DNA from: Nocardioides coralli
GTDB taxonomy: Bacteria > Actinomycetota > Actinomycetes > Propionibacteriales > Nocardioidaceae
DNA: 64,000 bases
Direction: 5' to 3'
NCBI RefSeq assembly: GCF_019880385.1
Contig: NZ_CP082273.1
Span: 1,116,001-1,180,000 of the forward strand
The notes beneath the pieces are model-generated. The model was not told where the DNA came from. It saw only the letters and a list, made by a program, of their open reading frames with translations, and searched no databases. Every line of letters starts with the position of its first letter. The first letter of the stretch is position 1. Positions 26,765 through 35,716 of the stretch are shown here, piece by piece. The translations under genes and the position numbers were made by a program.

Positions 26765-27246
26765 GTCAGCTCCTTGGTGAAGGCGATCAGGTGGACTCCC
26801 GGGACCGGGTCCCAGTCCCGGTGCGGGCAGCGGGTGTAGCCGAGCCGGGCGTAGACCCGGTGCGCCGCGGCCATGGTCGGCAACGACGACAGCACCATCC
26901 GCGTGGCGCCGTGCTCCCGGGCCCTGGCCTCGCACAGCGCGGCCAGCGCCTGGCCGACGCCACGCCCGCGGACGTCGGGGTGGACCGAGAGCATCCGGAA
27001 CTCGCCCTCGGTCGCGTCGCGGGCCAGCTCGCGCCACGGCGAGCCCGGCGGGCAGAACGTCACGCAGCCCAGCAGGGTCGTGCCGTCGGCGGCCACCCAG
27101 ACCTCGGCCTCCCGGTCACGCAGGGCCACGTCGGCCACCCGGTCGCGGTAGAAGTCCTCGGCGCCGGTGAAGAAGTCCTCGTACGCCGCCACGCACAGCC
27201 GGCCGGCGGCGTCGAGCTCGGTCCTCGCGGGGCGCCGCAGCTCCAT
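26761..27246 (-). CDS. GNAT family N-acetyltransferase
   Basis: 161 residues. The acetyl-CoA-binding segment is LSVHPDVRGRGVGQALAALC, with the usual R/Q-x-x-G-x-G/A loop, then RMVLSS and RVYARLGYTR at the C-terminal strand. The acceptor is unknown. It is sandwiched between the thioesterase (GTGA overlap) and the ThDP enzyme (TGATG overlap), so the three genes are one translationally coupled unit. Confidence 0.85.
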   Translation of the reverse strand: MELRRPARTELDAAGRLCVAAYEDFFTGAEDFYRDRVADVALRDREAEVWVAADGTTLLGCVTFCPPGSPWRELARDATEGEFRMLSVHPDVRGRGVGQALAALCEARAREHGATRMVLSSLPTMAAAHRVYARLGYTRCPHRDWDPVPGVHLIAFTKELT

Positions 27247-28928
27247 CAGACGCCGAAGGTGTTGCGCGGGTAGGCCGCCTCCACGTCGGTGATGACGTTG
27301 ACGAGGTAGGGCACGTCGGCCGCGAAGGCGCGATCGAGGGCCGCCCCGATCTGGCGCGGGTCCGTGACGGTCTCGCCCGCACCACCCAGGGCCTTGACGA
27401 CCTCGTCGTACCGGGTCTGCCCGGCCAGGTCGGCCGCGACGTCGTAGCCGTAGAGCATCTGCATGGGACCCTTCTCGAGCCCCCAGGCGGAGTTGTTGCC
27501 GCACACCATCACGACGGGCAGCTGGTGCCGGACCAGGGTGTCCACGTCCATCAGGGAGAAGCCGGCCGCGCCGTCGCCGAGCAGCAGCACCACCTGGGAG
27601 GAGGGGCGTGCCAGGCGGGCGGCGATCGCCGAGCCGAGCCCGGCCCCGAGGCACCCGTAGGGGCCCGGGTCGAGCCAGCCGCCGGGCTGCTTGGGCTCGA
27701 CGAACTTGCCGGCGAAGGAGACGAAGTCACCGCCGTCGCCGATGACCACGGCGTCCTCTGCCAGCCGGGGCACCAGCTCGCCGTAGATCCGGGCCGGGTG
27801 GATCGGGTCGGCCTCGGCGGAGAGCAGGGCGGCGTCGCGCTCGACGGCCTGCGCCACGCCCTGCTGGAGCTCGTCGACCCACGAGGACCAGTCGGGGCGG
27901 CGCACGACCTGCTGCACAGCGGTGAGCAGGCCGTCGAGGGTGCGCGTCAGGTCGCCGGACACGGAGGCGGCGAGCTCGGCGTGCCCGGACACCTGGCCCG
28001 GCGAGTCGGCGACGTGGACGACCTGCGCCGGCTGGGCACCGTCCTTGCCGCCGAACACGCCGTAGCCGAGCCGGAAGTCGAGCGGGGTGCCGACCACGAC
28101 GACGAGGTCGGCGCCGCCGAGTGCCTGCCCCCGCGCCTTGGTCACCAGCAGCGGGTGACCGCCCGGGACGATCCCGCGGCCCATGCCGTTGGTGATGGCG
28201 GGGACGCCGGTGGACTCGACGAGCCGCAGCGCGGCCTCCTCGGCGCCGTCGGCCCACACGTCGGTGCCCAGGATCAGCACCGGCCGGCGCGCGGACGCCA
28301 GCAGCTCGGCGACCTCGGCGATCGCGTCGGGGTCCGGCTCCGCGCCCCGCTGTGCCGCGGCCGCGGGGAGCGTGCCGGACGCCGAGTTGAAGAACTCGTC
28401 CATGGGGACGTCGACGAAGACCGGGCCACGGTGAGGGGTCCGGGCGGTGGCGAACGCCTCGTGCATCCCCTCGAGCACCGCGTCGGCGGTGTGGAGCGTG
28501 CGCGCCGACTTGGCGATGGGCGCGATGATCGGCGGCTGGTCGAGCTCCTGCAGGCTGCCGCTGCCCCACCGGTTCGCGGGGGCGCGGCCCCCCACGACGA
28601 CCATCGGCGATCCGGCGAACTGAGCCTGTGCCACCGCGCTGAGACCGTTGGTCACGCCGGGGCCGGCCGTGAGGACCGCGAGCCCGGGCACCCGGGTCAG
28701 CTTGCCGGTCGCCTCGGCCGCGAACGCCGCGGTCTGCTCGTGGCGGACGTCGAGCAGCCGCAGGGGCGGGTCGGCCTTGACCGCGCCGTCGTACATCGGG
28801 AACACGTGGGCGCCCGAGAGGGTGAACATCGTCTCGACGCCGTGGGCACGCGCCACGGCGACCGCGAGCTCGCCCGCGTGGCCGGACAGCTGGCCGGTGG
28901 CCTCGGTGGAGGCGTGGAGATCGGTCAT
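27246..28928 (-). CDS. ThDP-dependent acetolactate synthase-like enzyme
   Basis: 560 residues with three ThDP-enzyme domains. The catalytic Glu is in DVRHEQTAAFAAEATG and the ThDP/Mg motif is GDGAAGFS...NNSAWGLEK. It resembles the actinobacterial IlvX/IlvG-like group rather than the main biosynthetic IlvB. 2-hydroxyacyl-CoA lyase or oxalyl-CoA decarboxylase activity is an alternative, supported by the coupled thioesterase gene. The ATG at 28928 is preceded by TAGCCT at 7 bases. Confidence 0.75.
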   Translation of the reverse strand: MTDLHASTEATGQLSGHAGELAVAVARAHGVETMFTLSGAHVFPMYDGAVKADPPLRLLDVRHEQTAAFAAEATGKLTRVPGLAVLTAGPGVTNGLSAVAQAQFAGSPMVVVGGRAPANRWGSGSLQELDQPPIIAPIAKSARTLHTADAVLEGMHEAFATARTPHRGPVFVDVPMDEFFNSASGTLPAAAAQRGAEPDPDAIAEVAELLASARRPVLILGTDVWADGAEEAALRLVESTGVPAITNGMGRGIVPGGHPLLVTKARGQALGGADLVVVVGTPLDFRLGYGVFGGKDGAQPAQVVHVADSPGQVSGHAELAASVSGDLTRTLDGLLTAVQQVVRRPDWSSWVDELQQGVAQAVERDAALLSAEADPIHPARIYGELVPRLAEDAVVIGDGGDFVSFAGKFVEPKQPGGWLDPGPYGCLGAGLGSAIAARLARPSSQVVLLLGDGAAGFSLMDVDTLVRHQLPVVMVCGNNSAWGLEKGPMQMLYGYDVAADLAGQTRYDEVVKALGGAGETVTDPRQIGAALDRAFAADVPYLVNVITDVEAAYPRNTFGV

Positions 28929-28935
28929 GCCCCGC

Positions 28936-28941
28936 AGGCTA
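28936..28941 (-). promoter_or_regulatory. -10 box TAGCCT, leaderless type
   Basis: On the minus strand TAGCCT ends 7 bases before the ATG of the ThDP-enzyme operon. Confidence 0.5.
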
Positions 28942-28971
28942 CTCAAGGGTAGTGGCGGGCCGCCGACCCGC

Positions 28972-29811
28972 TCAGCGGCCGAGCGTCCAGGGGTTGCTGG
29001 CGCGCAGGGCGTCGACCGTCACCAGGACCAGGTCGGCGCGGTCGGCCGGCGGGGTGGGCCCGAGCGAGAGCTGCAGGTAGAGCGCGCGCAGGAAGTGCTG
29101 GGCGTTGAGCGTCGGCCGGTAGGGGTCCACGTGGCCACGGGTGAGGTGGGAGTTGGCACGAGCGGCGATGCGGGCGATCCACGGCTCGACGACGCGGGTC
29201 GGCACGAGGTTGCGCCGCAGCACCCCCATCACGGCGTGCGCCAACCGGTCCGGCTCGCCGTAGAGCAGCGGCTGGTCGCTCTGGAGCAGCCGGTCCGCGA
29301 CCACGTCGAGGAGCACGGTGAGCTCGTTGAGGCCGAAGTGGCGGGAGCCGGCGAGGGAACCGACGGCATCGGCGCCGTGGGCGACCGCGTGCGCCCAGCC
29401 CTTGCCGGGGACGAAGCCACGCAGGTCGCGCTCCCGCAGGAACCACGACACGATCTGGTCGCCCCACCGCAGCACCTTCTCCCCGGGGACCAGGTGCTGG
29501 GAGGTGTCGCGCTCCACGACCGTGGCCAGGACGAGCACGCTGAACGAGCGCCGGAAGACGGTGTCGGTGTCGGACTCGCCCAGGCCGGTCGCGAGGCCGG
29601 CGGCCATGCCGTCTCCGAGGCCCACCAGCAGCTCGTCGTAGACGCCGCGGTCGATCCAGGTGCCGAGGGTGGGATAGGCGACGCCGTCGCGGAGCTCGGG
29701 GTCGGGGGAGCCGAGCAGGGTGGTCAGCTCGGCGGTCAGCTCGGCCAGCGGGCGGTCGGTGGGGACGGCGAGCCCTCGCTCCAGCACCTGCTTCCAGTAC
29801 CGCCCGGACAT
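28972..29811 (-). CDS. DUF2785 domain-containing protein
   Basis: 279 residues, helical and soluble. GKGWAHAVAHGADAVGSLAGS and VFRRSFSVLVLATVVERDT match the DUF2785 pattern; no enzymatic motif is known. The start at 29811 was picked because AGG lies 9 bases upstream; an ATG 9 bases earlier is also possible. It runs divergently from pdtaS and in the same direction as the ThDP operon, separated by 43 bases. Confidence 0.75.
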   Translation of the reverse strand: MSGRYWKQVLERGLAVPTDRPLAELTAELTTLLGSPDPELRDGVAYPTLGTWIDRGVYDELLVGLGDGMAAGLATGLGESDTDTVFRRSFSVLVLATVVERDTSQHLVPGEKVLRWGDQIVSWFLRERDLRGFVPGKGWAHAVAHGADAVGSLAGSRHFGLNELTVLLDVVADRLLQSDQPLLYGEPDRLAHAVMGVLRRNLVPTRVVEPWIARIAARANSHLTRGHVDPYRPTLNAQHFLRALYLQLSLGPTPPADRADLVLVTVDALRASNPWTLGR

Positions 29812-29869
29812 GGCGCCCATCCTGCCAGTCGACCCCCGGTCGTCACGACCCGGCTGCGCCGTCACCGCC

Positions 29870-29875
29870 TACCCT
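29870..29875 (+). promoter_or_regulatory. -10 box TACCCT for pdtaS, leaderless type
   Basis: TACCCT lies 7 bases before the pdtaS GTG at 29883; there is no ribosome binding site. Confidence 0.5.
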
Positions 29876-29882
29876 CGGGGGC

Positions 29883-31349
29883 GTGCCGTCGTTGACCGAG
29901 CTCGTGCGCAGCCACACCGACCTCGACCACGAGGACGTGGCCTGGCTGCAGCTCATCCAGGCGGACTGGCAGATCGTGGCCGACCTGTCCTTCGCCGACC
30001 TGGTGCTGTGGTTGCCCGACCGTGAAGGACGTGGATTCTGGGCGGGTAGCCAGATGCGACCGACGACCGGGCCCACCGCCCTCGTGGACGACGTGGTGGG
30101 CCGTTTCGTGCCCCGCGGGCGGCGGCCCATGCTCGACGAGGCCTACGAGCGGGGGCGGGTGGTCCGCGAGGGGGACCCGGAGTGGCGCGACCACGTCCCG
30201 GTCCGTGTGGAGACCATCCCCGTGCGGCGCAGCGGTCGCGTGATCGCCGTCATCGCGCGCAACACCAACCTGCTCGGCGTACGCACCCCGAGTCGTCTGG
30301 AGCTCTCCTACCTGCAGACCGCCGCCGACCTGAGCCAGATGATCGCAGCCGGCGAGTTCCCCGCCCCCGGCCAGCGCAGCGACCACGCCGACTCCCCGCG
30401 GGTGGGCGACGGCTTCGTGCGCATCGACGTCCACGGGCGGGTCACCTACGCCAGCCCCAACGCGCTGTCGGTGTTCCGACGGTTGGGCCTCTCCGGGGAC
30501 CTGGAGGGGCTGGTGCTCACCGACGTGACCCGCGACCTGGTCCCGGCGCGGCGCCGACCTGACGAGGAGACCGTGTCGGCGGTGCTCGGCGGGCGCGCGC
30601 ACCGTGACACCGAGCTGGGCACCGACGAGGTGGTGCTGATCGTCCGGTCGATCCCGCTGGCCCCGGCCGGGGAGAGGATCGGCGCGCTGGTGCTGGTGCG
30701 CGACGTGACCGACCTGCGGCGGCGCGACCGGGAGCTGGTGACGAAGGACGCCACGATCCGCGAGATCCACCACCGGGTGAAGAACAACCTGCAGACCGTC
30801 GCGGCCCTGCTGCGGCTGCAGGCACGCCGGATCGAGGCGCCGGCGGCGCGGTCGGCGCTGGAGGAGGCGGTGCGCCGGGTGGGCTCGATCGCCATCGTCC
30901 ACGAGACGCTGAGTGCCGCCGCCGACGAACGGGTCGACTTCGACGAGGTGGCCGATCGGCTCGGACGGATGGTGACCGAAGTCAGTGCGTCCGGCGACCG
31001 CGTCCGGGTGGCGCGCTCAGGGTCCTTCGGTGTGCTCGGCTCCGACACGGCGACGGCGCTGGCGATGGTGCTGACCGAGGTGCTGCAGAACGCCGTCGAG
31101 CACGGCTACGGCAGCGACCAGGGAGGCACGATCACGATGCAGGTCGGGATCGTGGCCGGCCGTCTGCAGGTGGCGGTCACCGACGACGGTCGGGGGCTGC
31201 CGGAAGGCTTCGACCTCGACGCCAGCACCAGCCTCGGGCTCTCGATCGTGCGGACGCTCGTGGAGTCCGAGCTCGGCGGCCGGCTCGGTGTCGGCGACGT
31301 GTCGGGTGACGGTGGGACGCGCGTGACGCTGGACCTGCCGCGACCCTGA
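29883..31349 (+). CDS. pdtaS: Sensor histidine kinase PdtaS
   Basis: 488 residues. A GAF-like domain (about 1-150) and a PAS domain (about 175-285) precede a HisKA_2 dimerisation domain with the phosphoacceptor motif EIHHRVKNNLQT. The ATPase domain has LTEVLQNAVEHGY (N box), DDGRGLP (G1) and GLGLSIV-like (here SLGLSIV). It is cytosolic, with no membrane segment. In mycobacteria PdtaS phosphorylates the ANTAR regulator PdtaR and sits beside whiB1, as here. No pdtaR is in this window. Confidence 0.92.
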   Translation: MPSLTELVRSHTDLDHEDVAWLQLIQADWQIVADLSFADLVLWLPDREGRGFWAGSQMRPTTGPTALVDDVVGRFVPRGRRPMLDEAYERGRVVREGDPEWRDHVPVRVETIPVRRSGRVIAVIARNTNLLGVRTPSRLELSYLQTAADLSQMIAAGEFPAPGQRSDHADSPRVGDGFVRIDVHGRVTYASPNALSVFRRLGLSGDLEGLVLTDVTRDLVPARRRPDEETVSAVLGGRAHRDTELGTDEVVLIVRSIPLAPAGERIGALVLVRDVTDLRRRDRELVTKDATIREIHHRVKNNLQTVAALLRLQARRIEAPAARSALEEAVRRVGSIAIVHETLSAAADERVDFDEVADRLGRMVTEVSASGDRVRVARSGSFGVLGSDTATALAMVLTEVLQNAVEHGYGSDQGGTITMQVGIVAGRLQVAVTDDGRGLPEGFDLDASTSLGLSIVRTLVESELGGRLGVGDVSGDGGTRVTLDLPRP

Positions 31350-31363
31350 GCCGGGACCTGGCC

Positions 31364-31615
31364 TCAGGCGGTGCGGACGCGGGCCCGGGCGTTGCGTCGC
31401 TTGAGCGCCCGCCGCTCGTCCTCGCTCATGCCGCCCCACACACCGTGGTCCTGACCAGCCTCGAGCGCCCACGCGAGGCACTGCTCGCGTACCTCGCAGC
31501 GTCGGCACACCTGCTTGGCCTCCTCGATCTGGAGGATAGCCGGACCGGTGTTGCCGATCGGGAAGAACAGCTCCGGATCCTCGTCGAGGCATGCGGAGCG
31601 GTCGCGCCAATCCAT
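31364..31615 (-). CDS. whiB1: WhiB1 iron-sulfur regulator
   Basis: 83 residues. Cys9, Cys37, Cys40 and Cys46 are the [4Fe-4S] ligands; GVWGGMSEDERRALKRRN is the G[VI]WGG turn and basic tail for DNA binding. Length and sequence match WhiB1, an essential NO-sensitive partner of the main sigma factor in mycobacteria. The ATG at 31615 gives the family start MDWR. The upstream leader holds a strong hairpin. It is convergent with pdtaS. Confidence 0.95.
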   Translation of the reverse strand: MDWRDRSACLDEDPELFFPIGNTGPAILQIEEAKQVCRRCEVREQCLAWALEAGQDHGVWGGMSEDERRALKRRNARARVRTA

Positions 31616-31667
31616 GGCTGGGGAATCCCTCTCTTCTGACGTCAGGGGGCGGCTTCTCACCGCACGG

Positions 31668-31699
31668 GTCCTGCCCGGCCTGTGGCCGTAGGGCAGGAC
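31668..31699 (-). promoter_or_regulatory. Hairpin in the whiB1 5' region
   Basis: GTCCTGCCC (31668-31676) and GGGCAGGAC (31691-31699) are a perfect nine-base inverted repeat; the loop contains a smaller GGCC-TGT-GGCC stem. It lies about 50-85 bases before the whiB1 ATG. A palindrome TGACGTCA sits at 31637-31644. Either could be a regulator site or an RNA structure. Confidence 0.45.
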
Positions 31700-31796
31700 G
31701 AATCGCACGCTTTCATTCGCGCAGCGCCTAGCGTGGCAAGAGTTTGATCGTGAAACAACCCCGAATCACCGTCGATTCCGTCACAGAGGCCTCCCT

Positions 31797-31802
31797 TAGG
31801 GT
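31797..31802 (+). promoter_or_regulatory. -10 box TAGGGT, leaderless type
   Basis: TAGGGT lies 7 bases before the GTG at 31810. It favours this start over the longer frame that begins at a TTG at 31744. Confidence 0.5.
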
Positions 31803-31809
31803 TGAGATC

Positions 31810-32211
31810 GTGAGCCCCCGTACCGACCAGAATCCACCGCCTCTCACCGTAGCGGCCTCACTGGTCGCTGTGGAAGGGGTTGTCCTGGTGTTGCTGGGCC
31901 TCGCAGAGGTCGCCACCCTGGCCTCCACCCGGCTGGCGATGGGGTTGACCACCGCGGCGTTCTTCGCGGTGTACGGCGTGGGCCTGCTGCTCTGCGCCTG
32001 GCAGCTCGCCCGACGGGAGTCCTGGGCCCGCAGCCCGGTCGTGCTGGCCCAGCTGATCCAGCTGGGGCTGGCCTGGAGCTTCCGGGGCGACGGCACCACC
32101 TGGGTGGCCATCCTGCTGGCCGTCGCCGGGGTCGTCGTGATCGCCGGTGTGCTCCACCCGGCGAGCCTCGAGGCCCTCGCCGACCGCCCGGCCGGCGACG
32201 AACGGGTCTGA
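31810..32211 (+). CDS. Conserved integral membrane protein
   Basis: 133 residues with four hydrophobic segments (about 12-32, 38-60, 72-90, 94-112). No enzymatic motif is visible. The position, next to whiB1 and pdtaS, is that of the mycobacterial membrane protein near Rv3217c, so it may be the orthologue. Start chosen from the TAGGGT box 7 bases upstream. It ends convergently with the SigF-type gene. Confidence 0.65.
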   Translation: MSPRTDQNPPPLTVAASLVAVEGVVLVLLGLAEVATLASTRLAMGLTTAAFFAVYGVGLLLCAWQLARRESWARSPVVLAQLIQLGLAWSFRGDGTTWVAILLAVAGVVVIAGVLHPASLEALADRPAGDERV

Positions 32212-32245
32212 CGCCCGACCCGACGCTGGCCCGCTGTCGGGGAGC

Positions 32246-33058
32246 TCAGCCCTCCTGGAGGGAGGTCCGGAGCTGGGCCAGGGTGCGGGTGAGCAGCCGG
32301 GAGACGTGCATCTGGGAGACGCCGACCTCCGCAGCGATCTGGGACTGGGTCATGTTGCGGAAGAACCGCAGCAGCAGGATCTGCTTCTCGCGCGGCTCGA
32401 GGCCGTCGATCAGCGGCTTGAGCGACTCGCGGATCTCGACGTGCTCCAACCGCGGGTCGTGGTCGCCCAGGGCGTCGAACAGCGGGGTCGGGCCGTCGCC
32501 CTCGGCGCCGGCGTCGAGCGACAGGGTCGCGTACGCGTTGCCGGACTCCAGACCTTCGACGATCTCCTCGACGCTGCAGCCGAGCCGCTCGGCGAGCTCG
32601 CGAGGCGTGGGGGAGCGTCCCAGCCGCTGGGTGAGCTCGGCCGTGCTGGCACCGATCTGCATCCGCAGCTCCTGCAGCCGCCGCGGCACCCGGATCGCCC
32701 AGCCCTTGTCGCGGAAGTGGCGCTTGATCTCGCCGATGATCGTCGGGGTGGCGTAGGTCGAGAACTCGACGCCGCGGTCGACGTCGAAGCGGTCGATGGA
32801 CTTCAGCAGCCCGATGGTCCCGACCTGCACCAGGTCCTCGAACGGCTCGCCGCGGTTGCGGAAGCGGCGGGCGCAGTGCTGGACCAGGGGAAGGTGGAGC
32901 CGGACCAGCCGGTCGCGCGCCGTCTCGAGGTCGAGCGGGGTGCTGGTGGCGTCGGCGAGCACGGCGAACAGCTCGAGGCTGTGTCGCCGGCTGTCGTCGA
33001 CCCCTGGCGAGGACGGATCCCCGAGCTGATCCTCGCCCCGGCTGGTCTGGGAGGTCAT
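32246..33058 (-). CDS. Sigma factor of the SigF/SigB group
   Basis: 270 residues, with regions 2 (FEDLVQVGTIGLLKSIDRFD; FSTYATPTIIGEIKRHFRDK), 3 (WAIRVPRRLQELRMQI) and 4 (MTQSQIAAEVGVSQMHVSRLL) of a group 3 stress or sporulation sigma factor. One base separates its ATG from the stop of the anti-sigma-like gene upstream, so the pair is co-expressed. No anti-anti-sigma gene is in the window. The exact orthologue (SigF, SigB or SigG) cannot be named. Confidence 0.9.
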   Translation of the reverse strand: MTSQTSRGEDQLGDPSSPGVDDSRRHSLELFAVLADATSTPLDLETARDRLVRLHLPLVQHCARRFRNRGEPFEDLVQVGTIGLLKSIDRFDVDRGVEFSTYATPTIIGEIKRHFRDKGWAIRVPRRLQELRMQIGASTAELTQRLGRSPTPRELAERLGCSVEEIVEGLESGNAYATLSLDAGAEGDGPTPLFDALGDHDPRLEHVEIRESLKPLIDGLEPREKQILLLRFFRNMTQSQIAAEVGVSQMHVSRLLTRTLAQLRTSLQEG

Positions 33059-33059
33059 G

Positions 33060-33467
33060 TCAGAGGCTGGGCTCCAGGGTCTCCGTCTCGAGCGTCAGGG
33101 TGACGGCGAGCTTTCCCTCCCCGGCCTCCGCGGTGGCCGAGCTGGCCAGGGTGTCCAGCACCTGCCAGGCGAAGCTGTCGTAGTCGGGGGTCCCGATGTC
33201 GGCGCCCGTCACCGCGACACGGACCGTCAGCCGGGAGGGCGCGAGATGGAACTCGGCCAGCAGGGAGCTGCCCTCGTCGGCCTCGGGCAGCACGAGCGCG
33301 CAGGCCTCGCCGACGGCGATCCGCAGGTCCTCGATGTGGTCGATGGTGAAGTCGAGGCGAGCCGCCAGTCCAGCGGTCGTCGTGCGCAGCACGGACACGT
33401 AGGCGCTGTCCGCCGGCAGCCGCAGCTCGACGTCCGCGCGTGGACTCTCCGGGCCAGTGAGTGACAT
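33060..33467 (-). CDS. RsbW-like anti-sigma factor (ATP-binding kinase)
   Basis: 135 residues with a GHKL/HATPase fold. DLRIAVGEACALVLPEA is the N box, with Glu and a degenerate Asn position, typical of RsbW/UsfX. YDSFAWQVLDTLAS lies near the G box, which is poorly conserved. It would bind the adjacent sigma factor and be controlled by a phosphorylatable antagonist. The ATG at 33467 has GAGGAGG 10-14 bases before it. Confidence 0.82.
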   Translation of the reverse strand: MSLTGPESPRADVELRLPADSAYVSVLRTTTAGLAARLDFTIDHIEDLRIAVGEACALVLPEADEGSSLLAEFHLAPSRLTVRVAVTGADIGTPDYDSFAWQVLDTLASSATAEAGEGKLAVTLTLETETLEPSL

Positions 33468-33582
33468 GGGGGGCCGTCCTCCTCGCACATGGGCTGGTGC
33501 CGACACTAGCCGGGGCCGGCCGCCGTGTCCGGCAGGCCGACCCCGGCTGTGTGTTCGGGTGTTCTCGCTCCGACGGCCCGCG

Positions 33583-33616
33583 CGGTCCGTGCGGGCCGTG
33601 CGGTCCGTGCGGTCCG
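33583..33616. repeat. 9-bp tandem repeat between sodN and the anti-sigma gene
   Basis: CGGTCCGTG, CGGGCCGTG, CGGTCCGTG and a partial CGGTCCG lie head to tail, just past the sodN stop. The units are self-complementary in part and could act in termination. Confidence 0.6.
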
Positions 33617-33620
33617 ATCC

Positions 33621-34022
33621 TCAGGACTTCTTGGTCTCCCAGAAGATCTCGGCGATCTCGTCGATCTTGGCCAGCAGCTCGTCGGCCTTGCCTGCGTCCA
33701 GCTCGCCCTTGGTGCCGGACGCCCCGGCCAGCTTGGTGGCCTCGTTGAACAGCTGGTGCAGCTGCGGGTACTTCTCGAAGTGCGGGGGCTTGAAGTAGTC
33801 GGTCCACAGCACCCAGAGGTGGTGCTTGACCAGCTCGGACCGCTGCTCCTTGATGACGATGGCGCGGGTACGGAAGTCGGGGTCGTCGTTGTCGGCGACC
33901 TTCTCGATGATGCCCTTGATCGACTCGGCCTCGATGCGTGCCTGCGCCGGGTCGTAGACGCCGCAGGGGAGGTCGCAGTGCGCCGCGACCTCGACGGTGG
34001 GCATGAACAGCTTCGTGAACAC
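33621..34022 (-). CDS. sodN: Nickel superoxide dismutase
   Basis: 133 residues. After a 14-residue leader, the mature protein begins HCDLPCGVY, the nickel hook in which His1, Cys2 and Cys6 bind the metal. Later landmarks are VIKEQR, HHLWVLWTDYFKPPHFEKYP and the C-terminal IFWETKK, as in Streptomyces SodN. The GTG at 34022 gives exactly the known leader length, and GGAG lies 9 bases upstream; longer frames would place extra residues before it. It is divergent from its maturation protease across 59 bases. Confidence 0.96.
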   Translation of the reverse strand: MFTKLFMPTVEVAAHCDLPCGVYDPAQARIEAESIKGIIEKVADNDDPDFRTRAIVIKEQRSELVKHHLWVLWTDYFKPPHFEKYPQLHQLFNEATKLAGASGTKGELDAGKADELLAKIDEIAEIFWETKKS

Positions 34023-34081
34023 GTGGAGTCCACTCCTATCTGCTGGGGTTCGGTCGTCCGTCGACTGCGACACTACTCCGC

Positions 34082-34426
34082 GTGTCACCACCCTTGAAGG
34101 TGAGTCTGATCCCGTTCGGGATCGCTGTCGTGCGCGGCACCTCGATGCTGCCGGGACTCCGTGACGGCGACCGGCTCCTGGTCAGGTACGGCGCCGCGGT
34201 CCGGCCCGGAGCGGTGGTCGTGGGCCGCTTCGCCGACGGGACCCTTGCGGTCAAACGGGCAGCGGAGCAGCGGCCGGCTCGTGACGGCTCCCGCGGCTGG
34301 TGGCTGCTCGGCGACAACCCCGACGGGCTCGACTCGCGGCACCGCGGTCCGGTGCCCGAGACCGACGTCCTCGGTGTCGCGGTCGCGCGCGTGTGGCCCC
34401 GGCCTCGAGGGCTCCGCCCGCGGTGA
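34082..34426 (+). CDS. sodX: Nickel SOD maturation protease SodX (S26-type)
   Basis: 114 residues. A signal peptidase-like fold: VRGTSMLPGLRDGD has the catalytic Ser, and TLAVKRAAE the general-base Lys; LLGDNPDGLDSR is the later conserved box. It removes the SodN leader so that the new N-terminal His can bind nickel. The very short N-terminus may be too weak for a membrane anchor, as in other SodX. The GTG start is close to a TAGTGT-like element that serves sodN in the opposite direction. Confidence 0.9.
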   Translation: MSPPLKVSLIPFGIAVVRGTSMLPGLRDGDRLLVRYGAAVRPGAVVVGRFADGTLAVKRAAEQRPARDGSRGWWLLGDNPDGLDSRHRGPVPETDVLGVAVARVWPRPRGLRPR

Positions 34427-34481
34427 GTCGGCGGTGAGATCGCGCGGTGCCGGGCGCGGCGGTGTGGAAGGATCGCTGGCC

Positions 34482-35663
<1,182 letters not shown>

Positions 35664-35704
35664 ATCCGGCCCCGGCTCGGTCCCCTCGTTCCTCGGGCAC
35701 GGTC

Positions 35705-35710
35705 TAGGGT
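35705..35710 (+). promoter_or_regulatory. -10 box TAGGGT, leaderless type
   Basis: TAGGGT lies 6 bases before the ATG at 35717. Confidence 0.55.
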
Positions 35711-35716
35711 CGTGAC

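Noticed and set aside
33583..33616. CRISPR-like array
   Set aside because: Units are 9 bases, contiguous, without spacers; no cas gene is in the window.
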